DNA of 57,191 nucleotides. Source: Erysipelotrichia bacterium. GTDB taxonomy: Bacteria; Bacillota_I; Bacilli_A; Erysipelotrichales; Erysipelotrichaceae. The position numbers and the translations under genes were made by a program. Each line of letters starts with the position of its first letter. The stretch's first letter is position 1. The notes under the pieces are model-generated. The model was given only the letters and a program-made list of their open reading frames with translations. It did not search any database and had not been told where the DNA came from. The DNA is taken from contig JAAYOQ010000021.1 of assembly GCA_012520255.1 (NCBI GenBank), positions 1 through 57,191 on the forward strand, in the 5' to 3' direction. Shown one piece after another: positions 1 through 6,818 of this stretch.

Positions 1-37
1 CAGGGGGTCAGCGGTTCAAGCCCGTTAACCTCCACCA
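1..37 (+). tRNA. tRNA-Val, 3' part only
   Basis: The window opens inside a tRNA. The T arm (AGCGG, loop TTCAAGC, CCGTT), the acceptor 3' half AACCTCC, discriminator A and encoded CCA are visible. The anticodon is outside the window. The identity Val is inferred because the predicted 5' half GGAGGTT and the T arm match Firmicute tRNA-Val, and Val precedes Thr in many Bacilli clusters. Confidence 0.7.
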
Positions 38-38
38 T

Positions 39-114
39 GCCGGATTAGCTCAACTGGTAGAGCAACTGATTTGTAATCAGTAGGTTGTGGGTTCAAGTCC
101 TATATCCGGCACCA
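39..114 (+). tRNA. tRNA-Thr (TGT)
   Basis: This is a complete 76-nt cloverleaf. The acceptor arms are GCCGGAT and ATCCGGC with encoded ACCA. The anticodon stem is ACTGA/TCAGT with loop TTTGTAA, giving anticodon TGT at 72-74. It lies one base after the preceding tRNA and is clearly co-transcribed with the cluster. Confidence 0.97.
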
Positions 115-134
115 TTTTTTTGAAAAAGATCTCC

Positions 135-219
135 GGGAGGGTAGCGAAGTGGCTAAACGCGGCAGACTGTAAATCTGTTCCCTTAGGGTTCGGCAGTTCG
201 AATCTGCCTCCTCCCACCA
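135..219 (+). tRNA. tRNA-Tyr (GTA)
   Basis: An 85-nt class II tRNA with a long variable arm. The acceptor pairs GGGAGGG with CCTCCC, and CCA is encoded. The anticodon GTA is at 169-171. It is the third gene of the tRNA cluster. Confidence 0.96.
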
Positions 220-237
220 TCTTTTTTTAAAATCAGT

Positions 238-313
238 TGGGATGTAGCCAAGTGGTAAGGCACCAGACTTTGACTCTGGCATTTCGATGGTTCGAATCCA
301 TCCATTCCAGCCA
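238..313 (+). tRNA. tRNA-Gln (TTG)
   Basis: The acceptor TGGGATG pairs with CATTCCA, with discriminator G and encoded CCA. The anticodon stem CCAGA/TCTGG encloses loop CTTTGAC, giving anticodon TTG at 270-272. Confidence 0.96.
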
Positions 314-316
314 TCT

Positions 317-392
317 GACCCGTTAGCTCAGTCGGTAGAGCATCTGACTTTTAATCAGGGGGTCGGGCGTTCGAATCGCCCACGGGTCACCA
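317..392 (+). tRNA. tRNA-Lys (TTT)
   Basis: The acceptor GACCCGT pairs with ACGGGTC and is followed by ACCA. The anticodon loop CTTTTAA gives TTT at 350-352. Only three bases separate it from tRNA-Gln. Confidence 0.97.
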
Positions 393-403
393 TTTCAAAA
401 GAT

Positions 404-477
404 GCGGATGTAGTTCAATGGTAGAACGTCAGCCTTCCAAGCTGAATACGGGGGTTCAATTCCCCTCATCCGCTCCA
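404..477 (+). tRNA. tRNA-Gly (TCC)
   Basis: A 74-nt tRNA with acceptor GCGGATG/CATCCGC and discriminator T followed by CCA. The anticodon loop CTTCCAA gives TCC at 436-438. It is the last gene of the left tRNA cluster. Confidence 0.97.
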
Positions 478-486
478 GCAAAGTTA

Positions 487-510
487 AAGTCACTGAATAG
501 TGATTTTTTT
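487..510 (+). terminator. Terminator of the left tRNA operon
   Basis: The stem TCACT/AGTGA with loop GAAT lies 12 bases after the last tRNA and is followed by seven T residues. A few A residues upstream can extend the stem against the T run. Confidence 0.75.
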
Positions 511-842
511 ATATTAAAATCAAAAAAACCTTTCATTTTATTAATGTTGATTTTATTTTTATGCTTTAAATTATCAAAATATCCTCACATTAAACAATAA
601 CCATTATCTTTTAGAAAATCATAAAATATATGCTCACATTTTATATATTGAAATTTTATATAGTAAAGAAAAATGTGTTAAAATACAAGCATATTTAAAG
701 GTCAGCTCATCCAATTGAAATAAACATATCTGACTCAATAAAGTATAAGCTGCTCTTTTTACTAAGAATCAGCTTTGTGGTACAAAGAAATACTTTTTTG
801 TATAATATAATAACTTAATCTATTTAGAAATGGAGAGATTTT
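511..842. other. A/T-rich intergenic region before the ZIP transporter
   Basis: About 330 bases with no supportable gene. A TATAAT at 801-806 is a candidate -10 box for the downstream transporter, but no good -35 is visible. GGAGAG at 832-837 is the ribosome binding site for the ATG at 843. I see no metal-regulator operator that I could name with confidence. Confidence 0.5.
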
Positions 843-1598
843 ATGAATTTACGAATAGCCGCTCAACTCATATTACCTGGACTGGCAACTGCGCTAGGTG
901 CTATTCCAATATTTTTTACTAAAAATATTTCTAAAAAAACTATTAACATACTTCTTGGTTTTGCAGCCGGAGTAATGTTAGCTGCAACATTTTTTTCACT
1001 ACTTGTTCCCAGTATTGAAATGGGGTCAGGTGGAGTTAAAGGTATACTGATTACATCTCTTGGCATTTTAGTTGGATGTATAGTATTAGATCTCATTGAT
1101 AGGTATTTACCTCATGAACACTTGATTACTCATGATTTAGAAGGTAAAAATACTGAAAGACTGAAAAAAATATGGTTGTTTATTATAGCTATTACAATCC
1201 ATAACTTTCCAGAAGGACTGGCAACCGGTGTCGCTACTCTTCCCGATGATCCTGGAAATGGACTATCTATAGCGATTGCTATTGCTTTGCAAAATATGCC
1301 GGAGGGTTTAGCTGTTGCTGTTGCCTTAAAAAAGGAAGATTACTCTAATAGTTTTGCTTTTATTATTGCCTTAATAACTGGTCTTTTTGAGCCTTTAGGT
1401 GCATTTATAGGTTACTATCTGGTTCAATTATCTACTGCAATTTTACCTTTTACTCTCGCTTTTACCGCCGGAGCCATGCTCTTTGTAATAAGTGATGAAA
1501 TCATACCGGAAACTCATAGCGAAGGCAATCAGAGAGGCGCTACTTATGGGTTGATAATAGGTTTTATAATCATGATGGCTCTTGACTATCTACTATAA
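843..1598 (+). CDS. ZIP family divalent metal transporter
   Basis: An integral membrane metal importer of the ZIP family (ZupT/GufA-like branch), 251 residues with about eight hydrophobic segments. The family metal-binding motifs are visible in two adjacent helices: HNFPEG at residues 120-125 and QNMPEG at 150-155. A histidine-containing loop (about 90-98) lies before them. Zinc is the usual substrate, but iron or manganese is possible and the sequence does not decide. The ATG at 843 follows GGAGAG. The gene appears monocistronic, because an intrinsic terminator follows its stop codon closely. Confidence 0.9.
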   Translation: MNLRIAAQLILPGLATALGAIPIFFTKNISKKTINILLGFAAGVMLAATFFSLLVPSIEMGSGGVKGILITSLGILVGCIVLDLIDRYLPHEHLITHDLEGKNTERLKKIWLFIIAITIHNFPEGLATGVATLPDDPGNGLSIAIAIALQNMPEGLAVAVALKKEDYSNSFAFIIALITGLFEPLGAFIGYYLVQLSTAILPFTLAFTAGAMLFVISDEIIPETHSEGNQRGATYGLIIGFIIMMALDYLL

Positions 1599-1631
1599 AA
1601 ATTATTCAATTGATTAACATAAATACACTAT

Positions 1632-1655
1632 AAAAAGCACTTTGAGGTGCTTTTT
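1632..1655 (+). terminator. Terminator after the ZIP transporter gene
   Basis: A perfect nine-base stem AAAAAGCAC/GTGCTTTTT with loop TTTGAG. The T run is part of the 3' arm. Confidence 0.8.
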
Positions 1656-1737
1656 ATAAATTTCCTATCATCTTGAAAGGAATCTTTCTGTAAAGTAAAA
1701 TATATTTAATAATAAGTTAAAAAAGGAGGAGTCAAAC

Positions 1738-2175
1738 ATGAATTATTCTGAACTGGTAAAATTAGCTTTAGAGGCTAGAGAAATGGCTTATGCTCCATAT
1801 TCTAACTGGAAAGTTGGGGCCGCTTTGCTTACCTCTGCTGGTGATGTATATAAAGGCTGTAATGTAGAAAACAGCGGTTTTACAGCTACTAACTGCGCTG
1901 AGAGAACTGCTATATTCAAAGCTGTTTCTGAAGGAGTTTATGACTTTAAGGCAATTGCAATTGTTGGCGGCGATGCAAATGAAGGTGTAAAAGGATATTG
2001 TCCACCTTGTGGTGTCTGCAGACAGGTAATGAGCGAATTCTGCCATCCTGATGATTTTATTATTATTTATGGGAAAAGCGAAACTGAATACAAAATTTTT
2101 AATTTAAGAGAAATCATGCCAGAAGCTGTTTATATTGTCAGCGATGAAGGAGAAGGTTTTAAAGCTAAAGATTAA
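1738..2175 (+). CDS. cdd: Cytidine deaminase
   Basis: Deaminates cytidine and deoxycytidine to (deoxy)uridine in pyrimidine salvage, in the cytoplasm. At 145 residues it matches the short tetrameric zinc form. The catalytic CAE (Cys53, Glu55) lies in NCAERTAIF, and the second zinc motif PCGVCRQ supplies Cys91 and Cys94. AAAAAAGGAGGAG upstream is a near-perfect ribosome binding site and fixes the ATG at 1738. It is monocistronic between two terminators. Confidence 0.95.
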   Translation: MNYSELVKLALEAREMAYAPYSNWKVGAALLTSAGDVYKGCNVENSGFTATNCAERTAIFKAVSEGVYDFKAIAIVGGDANEGVKGYCPPCGVCRQVMSEFCHPDDFIIIYGKSETEYKIFNLREIMPEAVYIVSDEGEGFKAKD

Positions 2176-2188
2176 ATTGCAAACCAAA

Positions 2189-2228
2189 AAATGTTTGTGG
2201 GAATAATCCTGCAAACATTTCTTTTTTT
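2189..2228 (+). terminator. Terminator after cdd
   Basis: A long hairpin with arms AAATGTTTG (2189-2197) and CAAACATTT (2212-2220), further inner pairs and loop ATAA at 2203-2206. It is followed by a run of eight T residues. Confidence 0.85.
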
Positions 2229-2347
2229 TACTTTTCTATCAGAATTTATTTTCTTACAGATAACTTTAAATGATTCTTCCATCCTAAAAAACATTACAAC
2301 TGAAGTTTAACATTTTTTAATACTGTAAAAAAGATAAAGTAACTCTT

Positions 2348-2578
2348 TTATTTTATAACAGCTAATATATCTGTTTCTGGTATTATTAAATACTTTTCAT
2401 TTAAATACTTAACTTCCGTTACTGCATACCTGTCAAATATAACTTTATCGTTTTCTTTAACCATTGGTAAAACATTTTTACCATCAACAATTTTTCTATC
2501 TCCAACTGCTAAAACAATAGCGATGTTTTCTTCTTCAGTTGTTTTTAGTAATACATTATCATTTAACGGTTTTATCAT
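2348..2578 (-). CDS. GroES-like chaperonin protein without mobile loop
   Basis: A 76-residue relative of the 10-kDa co-chaperonin. The N-terminal strand MIKPLNDNVLLK and the C-terminal half (VLAVGDRKIVDGK, then VKENDKVIFDRY and the end PETDILAVIK) align with GroES. The roughly 20-residue segment that normally forms the GroEL-binding mobile loop is absent: KTTEEEN runs directly into IAIVLAVG. The start at 2578 is preferred because AAAAAAGGAGGACAT stands immediately before it; an ATG further upstream would put the ribosome site inside the gene. No groEL is next to it. It may have another partner or be a solitary oligomer. The fold assignment is fairly secure; the function is unknown. Confidence 0.75.
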   Translation of the reverse strand: MIKPLNDNVLLKTTEEENIAIVLAVGDRKIVDGKNVLPMVKENDKVIFDRYAVTEVKYLNEKYLIIPETDILAVIK

Positions 2579-2650
2579 ATGTCCTCCTTTTTTTACTTTG
2601 ATTAAATTATAAAGCTTAATCATGATATTATTAAATTTTTATTTATAATT

Positions 2651-3868
2651 TTATCTGACACCATATTTTTCAATTATATAATCCATATCCTTATCACCTC
2701 GACCAGATAAATTTACTAAAATTGAACCTTTTTTCATCTTTTTAGCTAATTTTATAGCATAAGCAACTGCATGAGCACTTTCAATAGCTGGAATAATTCC
2801 TTCTAGTCTTGAAAGTTCATAGAAAGCATCTAAACTTTCTTCATCAGTGACAACATCATATTTAACCCTGCCAATATCTTTTAAAAAGGCATGTTCAGGT
2901 CCACTTGAAGGATAATCCAGACCACTAGCAATTGAATAGACAGGTGCTGCTTCTCCTTTTTCATCTTTTAACATAATGCTGTTAAATCCATGCATTATTC
3001 CTTCCTCGCCATATGTCAGACTGGCCGCATGATCGCCAATCTTCTCTCCTCTACCTAATGGTTCAACTCCATAAATTTCAACTGGATCAGCCAAAAAACC
3101 AGAAAATATGCCTATTGAGTTAGAACCACCACCAACACAGGCAACAACTGCATCAGGCAGTTCACCAGTCATATCAAAAAACTGCTGTCTTGCTTCTACC
3201 CCAACAATCATCTGGAAATCTCTTACCATCATCGGAAATGGATGTGGTCCAACAACTGAACCAATACAATAGATACAGTTTTTGTAATCATCAACATAAG
3301 CTTTAAAAGCTGCATCTACTGCTTCCTTTAAAGAAGCCAGTCCTTCAGTTACTTCTATTACATTAGCTCCTAAAAGTTTCATCCTGGAAACATTTGGTGC
3401 CTGTTTTTCAATATCTGTTTTACCCATATAAATATCACATTCTAATCCAAAATAAGCTGCTGCTGTTGCCAGAGCTACTCCATGTTGTCCAGCACCTGTT
3501 TCGGCAATTACTTTTTTCTTTCCCATGTACTTAGCCAGTAATGCTTCCCCCATACAGTGATTTAGCTTGTGAGCACCAGTATGATTTAAATCTTCCCTTT
3601 TAACATATATCTGGACATTACCATACTTGTTGGACAATCTTTCCAAATGTGAAATGGGTGTTGGTCTTCCCTGGAAATCTTTTCTGATTCTTCTTAGCTC
3701 AGCAATAAATCTGGTTGATTTGCAGATGGTAAAATAAGCATCATTTATCTCCTGCATCGCTTCCTTCAGCTCATCTGAGACATAGCATCCACCATACCTG
3801 CCATAGAATCCATTTAAATCTGGATACCTTTTGAAATAATTGTCAAAATCAAATTCGTGTCTTTTCAT
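2651..3868 (-). CDS. trpB: Tryptophan synthase beta chain, standalone
   Basis: A PLP enzyme joining indole and L-serine to make L-tryptophan. Its 405 residues are normal for TrpB1. The PLP lysine lies in HTGAHKLNH (Lys101), the catalytic glutamate in ETGAGQHG, and the phosphate-binding loop is [11 protein letters not shown]. Only trpB is present: there is no trpA or other trp gene in the window, so indole salvage is a likely role. It is preceded by a tryptophan-type T-box leader. A strong ribosome site (AAAGGGAG) precedes the ATG at 3868. The family call is very secure; the salvage role is inference. Confidence 0.95.
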   Translation of the reverse strand: MKRHEFDFDNYFKRYPDLNGFYGRYGGCYVSDELKEAMQEINDAYFTICKSTRFIAELRRIRKDFQGRPTPISHLERLSNKYGNVQIYVKREDLNHTGAHKLNHCMGEALLAKYMGKKKVIAETGAGQHGVALATAAAYFGLECDIYMGKTDIEKQAPNVSRMKLLGANVIEVTEGLASLKEAVDAAFKAYVDDYKNCIYCIGSVVGPHPFPMMVRDFQMIVGVEARQQFFDMTGELPDAVVACVGGGSNSIGIFSGFLADPVEIYGVEPLGRGEKIGDHAASLTYGEEGIMHGFNSIMLKDEKGEAAPVYSIASGLDYPSSGPEHAFLKDIGRVKYDVVTDEESLDAFYELSRLEGIIPAIESAHAVAYAIKLAKKMKKGSILVNLSGRGDKDMDYIIEKYGVR

Positions 3869-3898
3869 CTTTTTTCTCCCTTTCTACTGCTGAGAAAT

Positions 3899-4165
3899 AA
3901 AAAATCCTCAACAGAAATAACTTTCTATCAAGGACGAATATTAATCCGTGGTGCCACCTTGCTTCATGAAAAAATTCATGCACTTATCAGATACTAACAT
4001 ATCTTCGACAACTAACGTATGCCTTCACGTTGTAGAATACTCTGCCTTGGCATTTGACTACACCCTCAATGGTCCATTTAACAAACCGTTTCCTGCTGAA
4101 CTTCCACCACCATCAGCTCTCTTTAAAGGCGTATTTTGTTTTTATCTCCATCTCATCGGTTTCTT
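3899..4165 (-). promoter_or_regulatory. T-box riboswitch, Trp specifier, upstream of trpB
   Basis: Reading the minus strand, the leader has the T-box hallmarks in order. The stem I motif AGAGAGCTGATGG lies near 4122-4110. The specifier TGG at 4076-4074 sits in the context AAATGGACC. The conserved T-box GGTGGCACCACGG begins near 3958. A terminator follows with arms TCCT..AGGA and GATAGAAA/TTTCTGTT (3934-3905) and six T residues. The T-box CGTCCTT overlaps the terminator arm, so the two folds compete. Uncharged tRNA-Trp should stabilise antitermination and turn trpB on. Confidence 0.92.
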
Positions 4166-4171
4166 TTTTGT

Positions 4172-4201
4172 ATTATAACTCCAATAAAAATATATTGTCA
4201 A
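4172..4201 (-). promoter_or_regulatory. Promoter of the trpB T-box leader
   Basis: On the minus strand there is a perfect -35 TTGACA at 4196-4201 and a perfect -10 TATAAT at 4172-4177, 18 bases apart. Transcription should start near 4165. Confidence 0.85.
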
Positions 4202-4530
4202 CAGAAAATAGAAAATAGAAATAAGTTCTATAATTTAAAAACTTTTTAAAAAACCAGAATTAACTATTTTTTCACGACAATAATGCACCATTATTCTGTT
4301 TCCAGAATAATCAATTGAGTGATGTAAAAGGGTTAGCTATTATTTGATAGGAATGTCATTATCCATATCCAGAACACTATCAGAAAATGATTTTTATGAC
4401 AACCCATGTCATCTTTACCCCAAACTTAATATGAGGTATGTTATTTAAGATAGGGTCAACTATTTTATCTAATTTCCTATCTACTTTTTCAAAAAAATTC
4501 ATAATTCTACACTCTTTTTTTTATCATAAT
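4202..4530. other. Intergenic strip with a possible 40-codon reading frame
   Basis: This stretch contains no convincing gene. On the minus strand an ATG at 4502 opens a 40-codon frame to 4380 that begins MNFFEKVDRKLDKIVDPIL and ends at a TGA. In a neighbouring frame it continues as DSVLDMDNDIPIK, as if one gene had been frameshifted. It has no good ribosome site. It lies directly downstream of the broken methyltransferase and is probably part of the same decayed mobile segment. Confidence 0.3.
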
Positions 4531-4813
4531 CTACAGGAAGGTGAAAATGCTGGTCTGCCCGTTGGCATCAATCCCTTTAATACGATCATTAGCAATTTTC
4601 CAATACTCCTTATCGATTTCTATACCTATAAATTGTCTGTTCAGCTCTTTGGCTGCCACACAGGTTGTACCACTGCCACAATAACAGTCAAGTATGACAT
4701 GTACTATGCAGCAGATGATTCTTTACAAAGGGAAGTGGCTTGATAGTAGGGTGTCTGTAACTCTTCTTATCTTCAATGTTTATGGGTGATACATAGAATT
4801 TAGACTTAATCAT
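4531..4813 (-). pseudogene. DNA methyltransferase, C-terminal remnant, frameshifted
   Basis: Minus-strand translation gives the end of an N6-adenine/N4-cytosine DNA methyltransferase. One frame carries SYRHPTIKPLPFVK. A different frame carries LDCYCGSGTTCVAA (AdoMet-binding motif I) and then FIGIEIDKEYWKIANDRI. The frames change near 4720, where KN HLL replaces the expected KRII, consistent with loss of two bases in a GAGA tract. The catalytic DPPY half is missing altogether. This is dead DNA from a restriction-modification or phage methylase. It begins six bases after the end of the Bro-N remnant, so both probably came in together. Confidence 0.8.
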
Positions 4814-4819
4814 TTGATC

Positions 4820-5672
4820 TTATTTAGAATCGTCTTCTGTTTTATCCTCAACTTCTTCAATGAGCTTTGAAAAATCAAAGGCATTCTTTTGGCTGATAAC
4901 CGATTTGCCTGTTCTTGCTTCGATATCAATTTCTGGCATTTCCGGCAACTGTTCCTTCCTCTTTGGCAACCTCTTTATTTTCTTCTAATCCAAAAGGATT
5001 GAGGGTTTGAGTTAATTCAGTGGTTGTCGCTTCCGCAAGCATATTCAGAACAAGTTCCAAAGTAGACATATTATCTCTAAGATTTTCTTTCTTAAGAACC
5101 TTAAAATCTTTATATTGTCTTGTTGTCATGCCGCTCCATGCTTTAGTAATCTCATTGGTAAGAATCGCATATTCAGCACCCACTTTAATTCCATGATCTT
5201 GCCAGGCATCCACTAACTCTTTTCTAACCTGTATCGCTTGAAGTCTCTGATTAATCCACTCTCTGGAATAGCCTTTTTGAAGGTATGTTTGCAAAGCTCT
5301 GTCGATAGTAAGTTCAGGATCAATAATCTCATCGATTCTTTCTTTTCCAATTTCGGCTAACCACATTTAAAATGGTTCGGCTTTTGGCGAGGGAATAGAT
5401 TGAATGATACGGAAAATGCCTTGCATATCTGCAACATCAGTCATTCTCATTTTTCCATCATTAGCCTTCAATTTCAATTGTCGACAAAATGTCGACAGTT
5501 GACTCTGCTCTTCTTCCGTCATCCTCTTCTTTACTCGATACCAGTAATCCCTTGGATTTTTACTCTCAGTCAACACAGCAACAACATCAATAACTGAAAA
5601 GTACCATTCTTCTTTTTTATTATCCCAAACAGATCTTATTTCCTTGTTTTCATAAATTCTTATCTCGCTCAT
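4820..5672 (-). pseudogene. Bro-N / phage antirepressor-type gene, disrupted
   Basis: The 5' part (5672-5367) encodes a Bro-N type DNA-binding domain: SEIRIYENKEIRSVWD, then WYFSVIDVVAVL and DYWYRVKKR. An in-frame TAA after PKAEPF, probably from an AAA lysine codon, ends it. The same frame continues at once with MWLAEIGKERIDEI to about 4926. A second lesion near 4930 shifts the frame: the expected ending RTGKSVISQKNAFDF is read only in another frame, stopping at 4820. Such proteins are common in prophages and integrated elements. One nonsense codon and one frameshift in an otherwise intact gene suggest recent decay. A GGAGG site precedes the ATG. Confidence 0.8.
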
Positions 5673-5837
5673 TACTTTCCTCCTTCACCACATAAATTAT
5701 AGTGTTATCTAAACTAATTATATGGTGAATATCGATTATTTCCTTCTAAAGAGCACATAATTATAATAAAATTTACTTAATTTTATCATATTTTTATTTT
5801 TTAAAAATTATTGACATAAAATAGAAATATCGATTAA

Positions 5838-6794
5838 TTAAATTACCAGATCAGGATTATTCTTTTTCTGATAGGCATACCAATTGCTGTTTTCACTTAG
5901 AAATTCTCTAGCTAATGAAAGCAGCAATTCATCAGTTTCACCATTTATTTCAATCTCCTGTTCACTTTTCTGATATAAGGCAATCATTCTTCTGTGATCA
6001 TCTATCTTATTATCTAAAGACATCTTGCCATAATAACTGCTGGTAAACAGAGTAACAGCTGACATTGTTCCCAAAACCACTTTTAATATCACGCGTACAG
6101 AATTTATATTCATTGAGCTGGGATTATTTTTATAAACAAAGAATTCAAAAACTATCGCTATCAGATAAGCCAGAATAGTTATAAATAAAACAGATTTCCC
6201 AATTACCTTATCTCTTTTATTGTTTTTTTCCGCCTTTTTTAAAGCTTGCTGATGATAGGATTTCTGGTCTTTTATCCAGCATTCTAAAACCGATTGCTTT
6301 TCTTTTGTTTCAGCCATAGGAAGAGTTTCTAGAACTTCTTTTATCCATTCAATTTCCATTTGGATTGACCAGGGAAGAAGATCACTGACCTTCATCCTGA
6401 TTGCAGCCATTGAAAGATAATACTGCAAACGAAGTGTTTCTGCCAGAACTCGATATTGTAAATATTTTCGATGACAGTCCAACTTTACAGAAAAATGTCT
6501 AATCACAAATAAACAGACAATCATTATGCCACAGGCAAGAATGAGCCCGTATATTTCTATCTCATCATAAATAAGGAACGAAAAAGTAAGCAGTGTTCCG
6601 ACAATGGACAATGCCAGAAGAACACGTCGATGTTTTTCTCCATTTTTAATACTTAAGCCATCAGCTGAAGAAAAAAGCCTGTTTATTTCCACAAATAAGG
6701 GCTCGCTTATTTCTTGGGCAATATTTGTTTTCGGAAATTGATACTTTTTTGATTCTCTATAAAATATTTCTTTATGATTCATCTTTGCGTCCAT
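5838..6794 (-). CDS. Four-helix membrane protein, SLATT-like putative effector
   Basis: A 318-residue protein with two pairs of transmembrane helices, at about 58-75 and 81-99, then 199-220 and 236-255. A cytosolic helical linker carries YRVLAETLRLQYYL at 114-127, followed by tryptophan-containing helices. It ends in a hydrophilic tail with ENSNWYAYQ. The layout of a short amphipathic start, a helix pair and a YR..AE.LR-type helix resembles SLATT domains, which are proposed pore-forming effectors next to nucleotide sensors. It is the last gene of the HD/RyR-TIR operon, 24 bases after the TIR gene. The membrane topology is clear; the family is an inference from pattern and context. Confidence 0.6.
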   Translation of the reverse strand: MDAKMNHKEIFYRESKKYQFPKTNIAQEISEPLFVEINRLFSSADGLSIKNGEKHRRVLLALSIVGTLLTFSFLIYDEIEIYGLILACGIMIVCLFVIRHFSVKLDCHRKYLQYRVLAETLRLQYYLSMAAIRMKVSDLLPWSIQMEIEWIKEVLETLPMAETKEKQSVLECWIKDQKSYHQQALKKAEKNNKRDKVIGKSVLFITILAYLIAIVFEFFVYKNNPSSMNINSVRVILKVVLGTMSAVTLFTSSYYGKMSLDNKIDDHRRMIALYQKSEQEIEINGETDELLLSLAREFLSENSNWYAYQKKNNPDLVI

Positions 6795-6818
6795 TAATTA
6801 ACACTGAAATACCTTGCA

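Noticed and set aside
418-600. 60-codon frame starting inside tRNA-Gly
   Set aside because: It overlaps a certain tRNA and its terminator, has no ribosome site and encodes no family.
3948-4178. 76-codon plus-strand frame
   Set aside because: It is antisense to the T-box leader, whose conserved elements explain the sequence fully.
4438-4743. 101-codon plus-strand frame
   Set aside because: It is antisense to the methyltransferase remnant, which has recognisable motifs on the minus strand.
5698-5703. TATAAT on the minus strand before the Bro-N remnant
   Set aside because: It could be a -10, but no -35 at proper spacing was convincing and the gene is broken.
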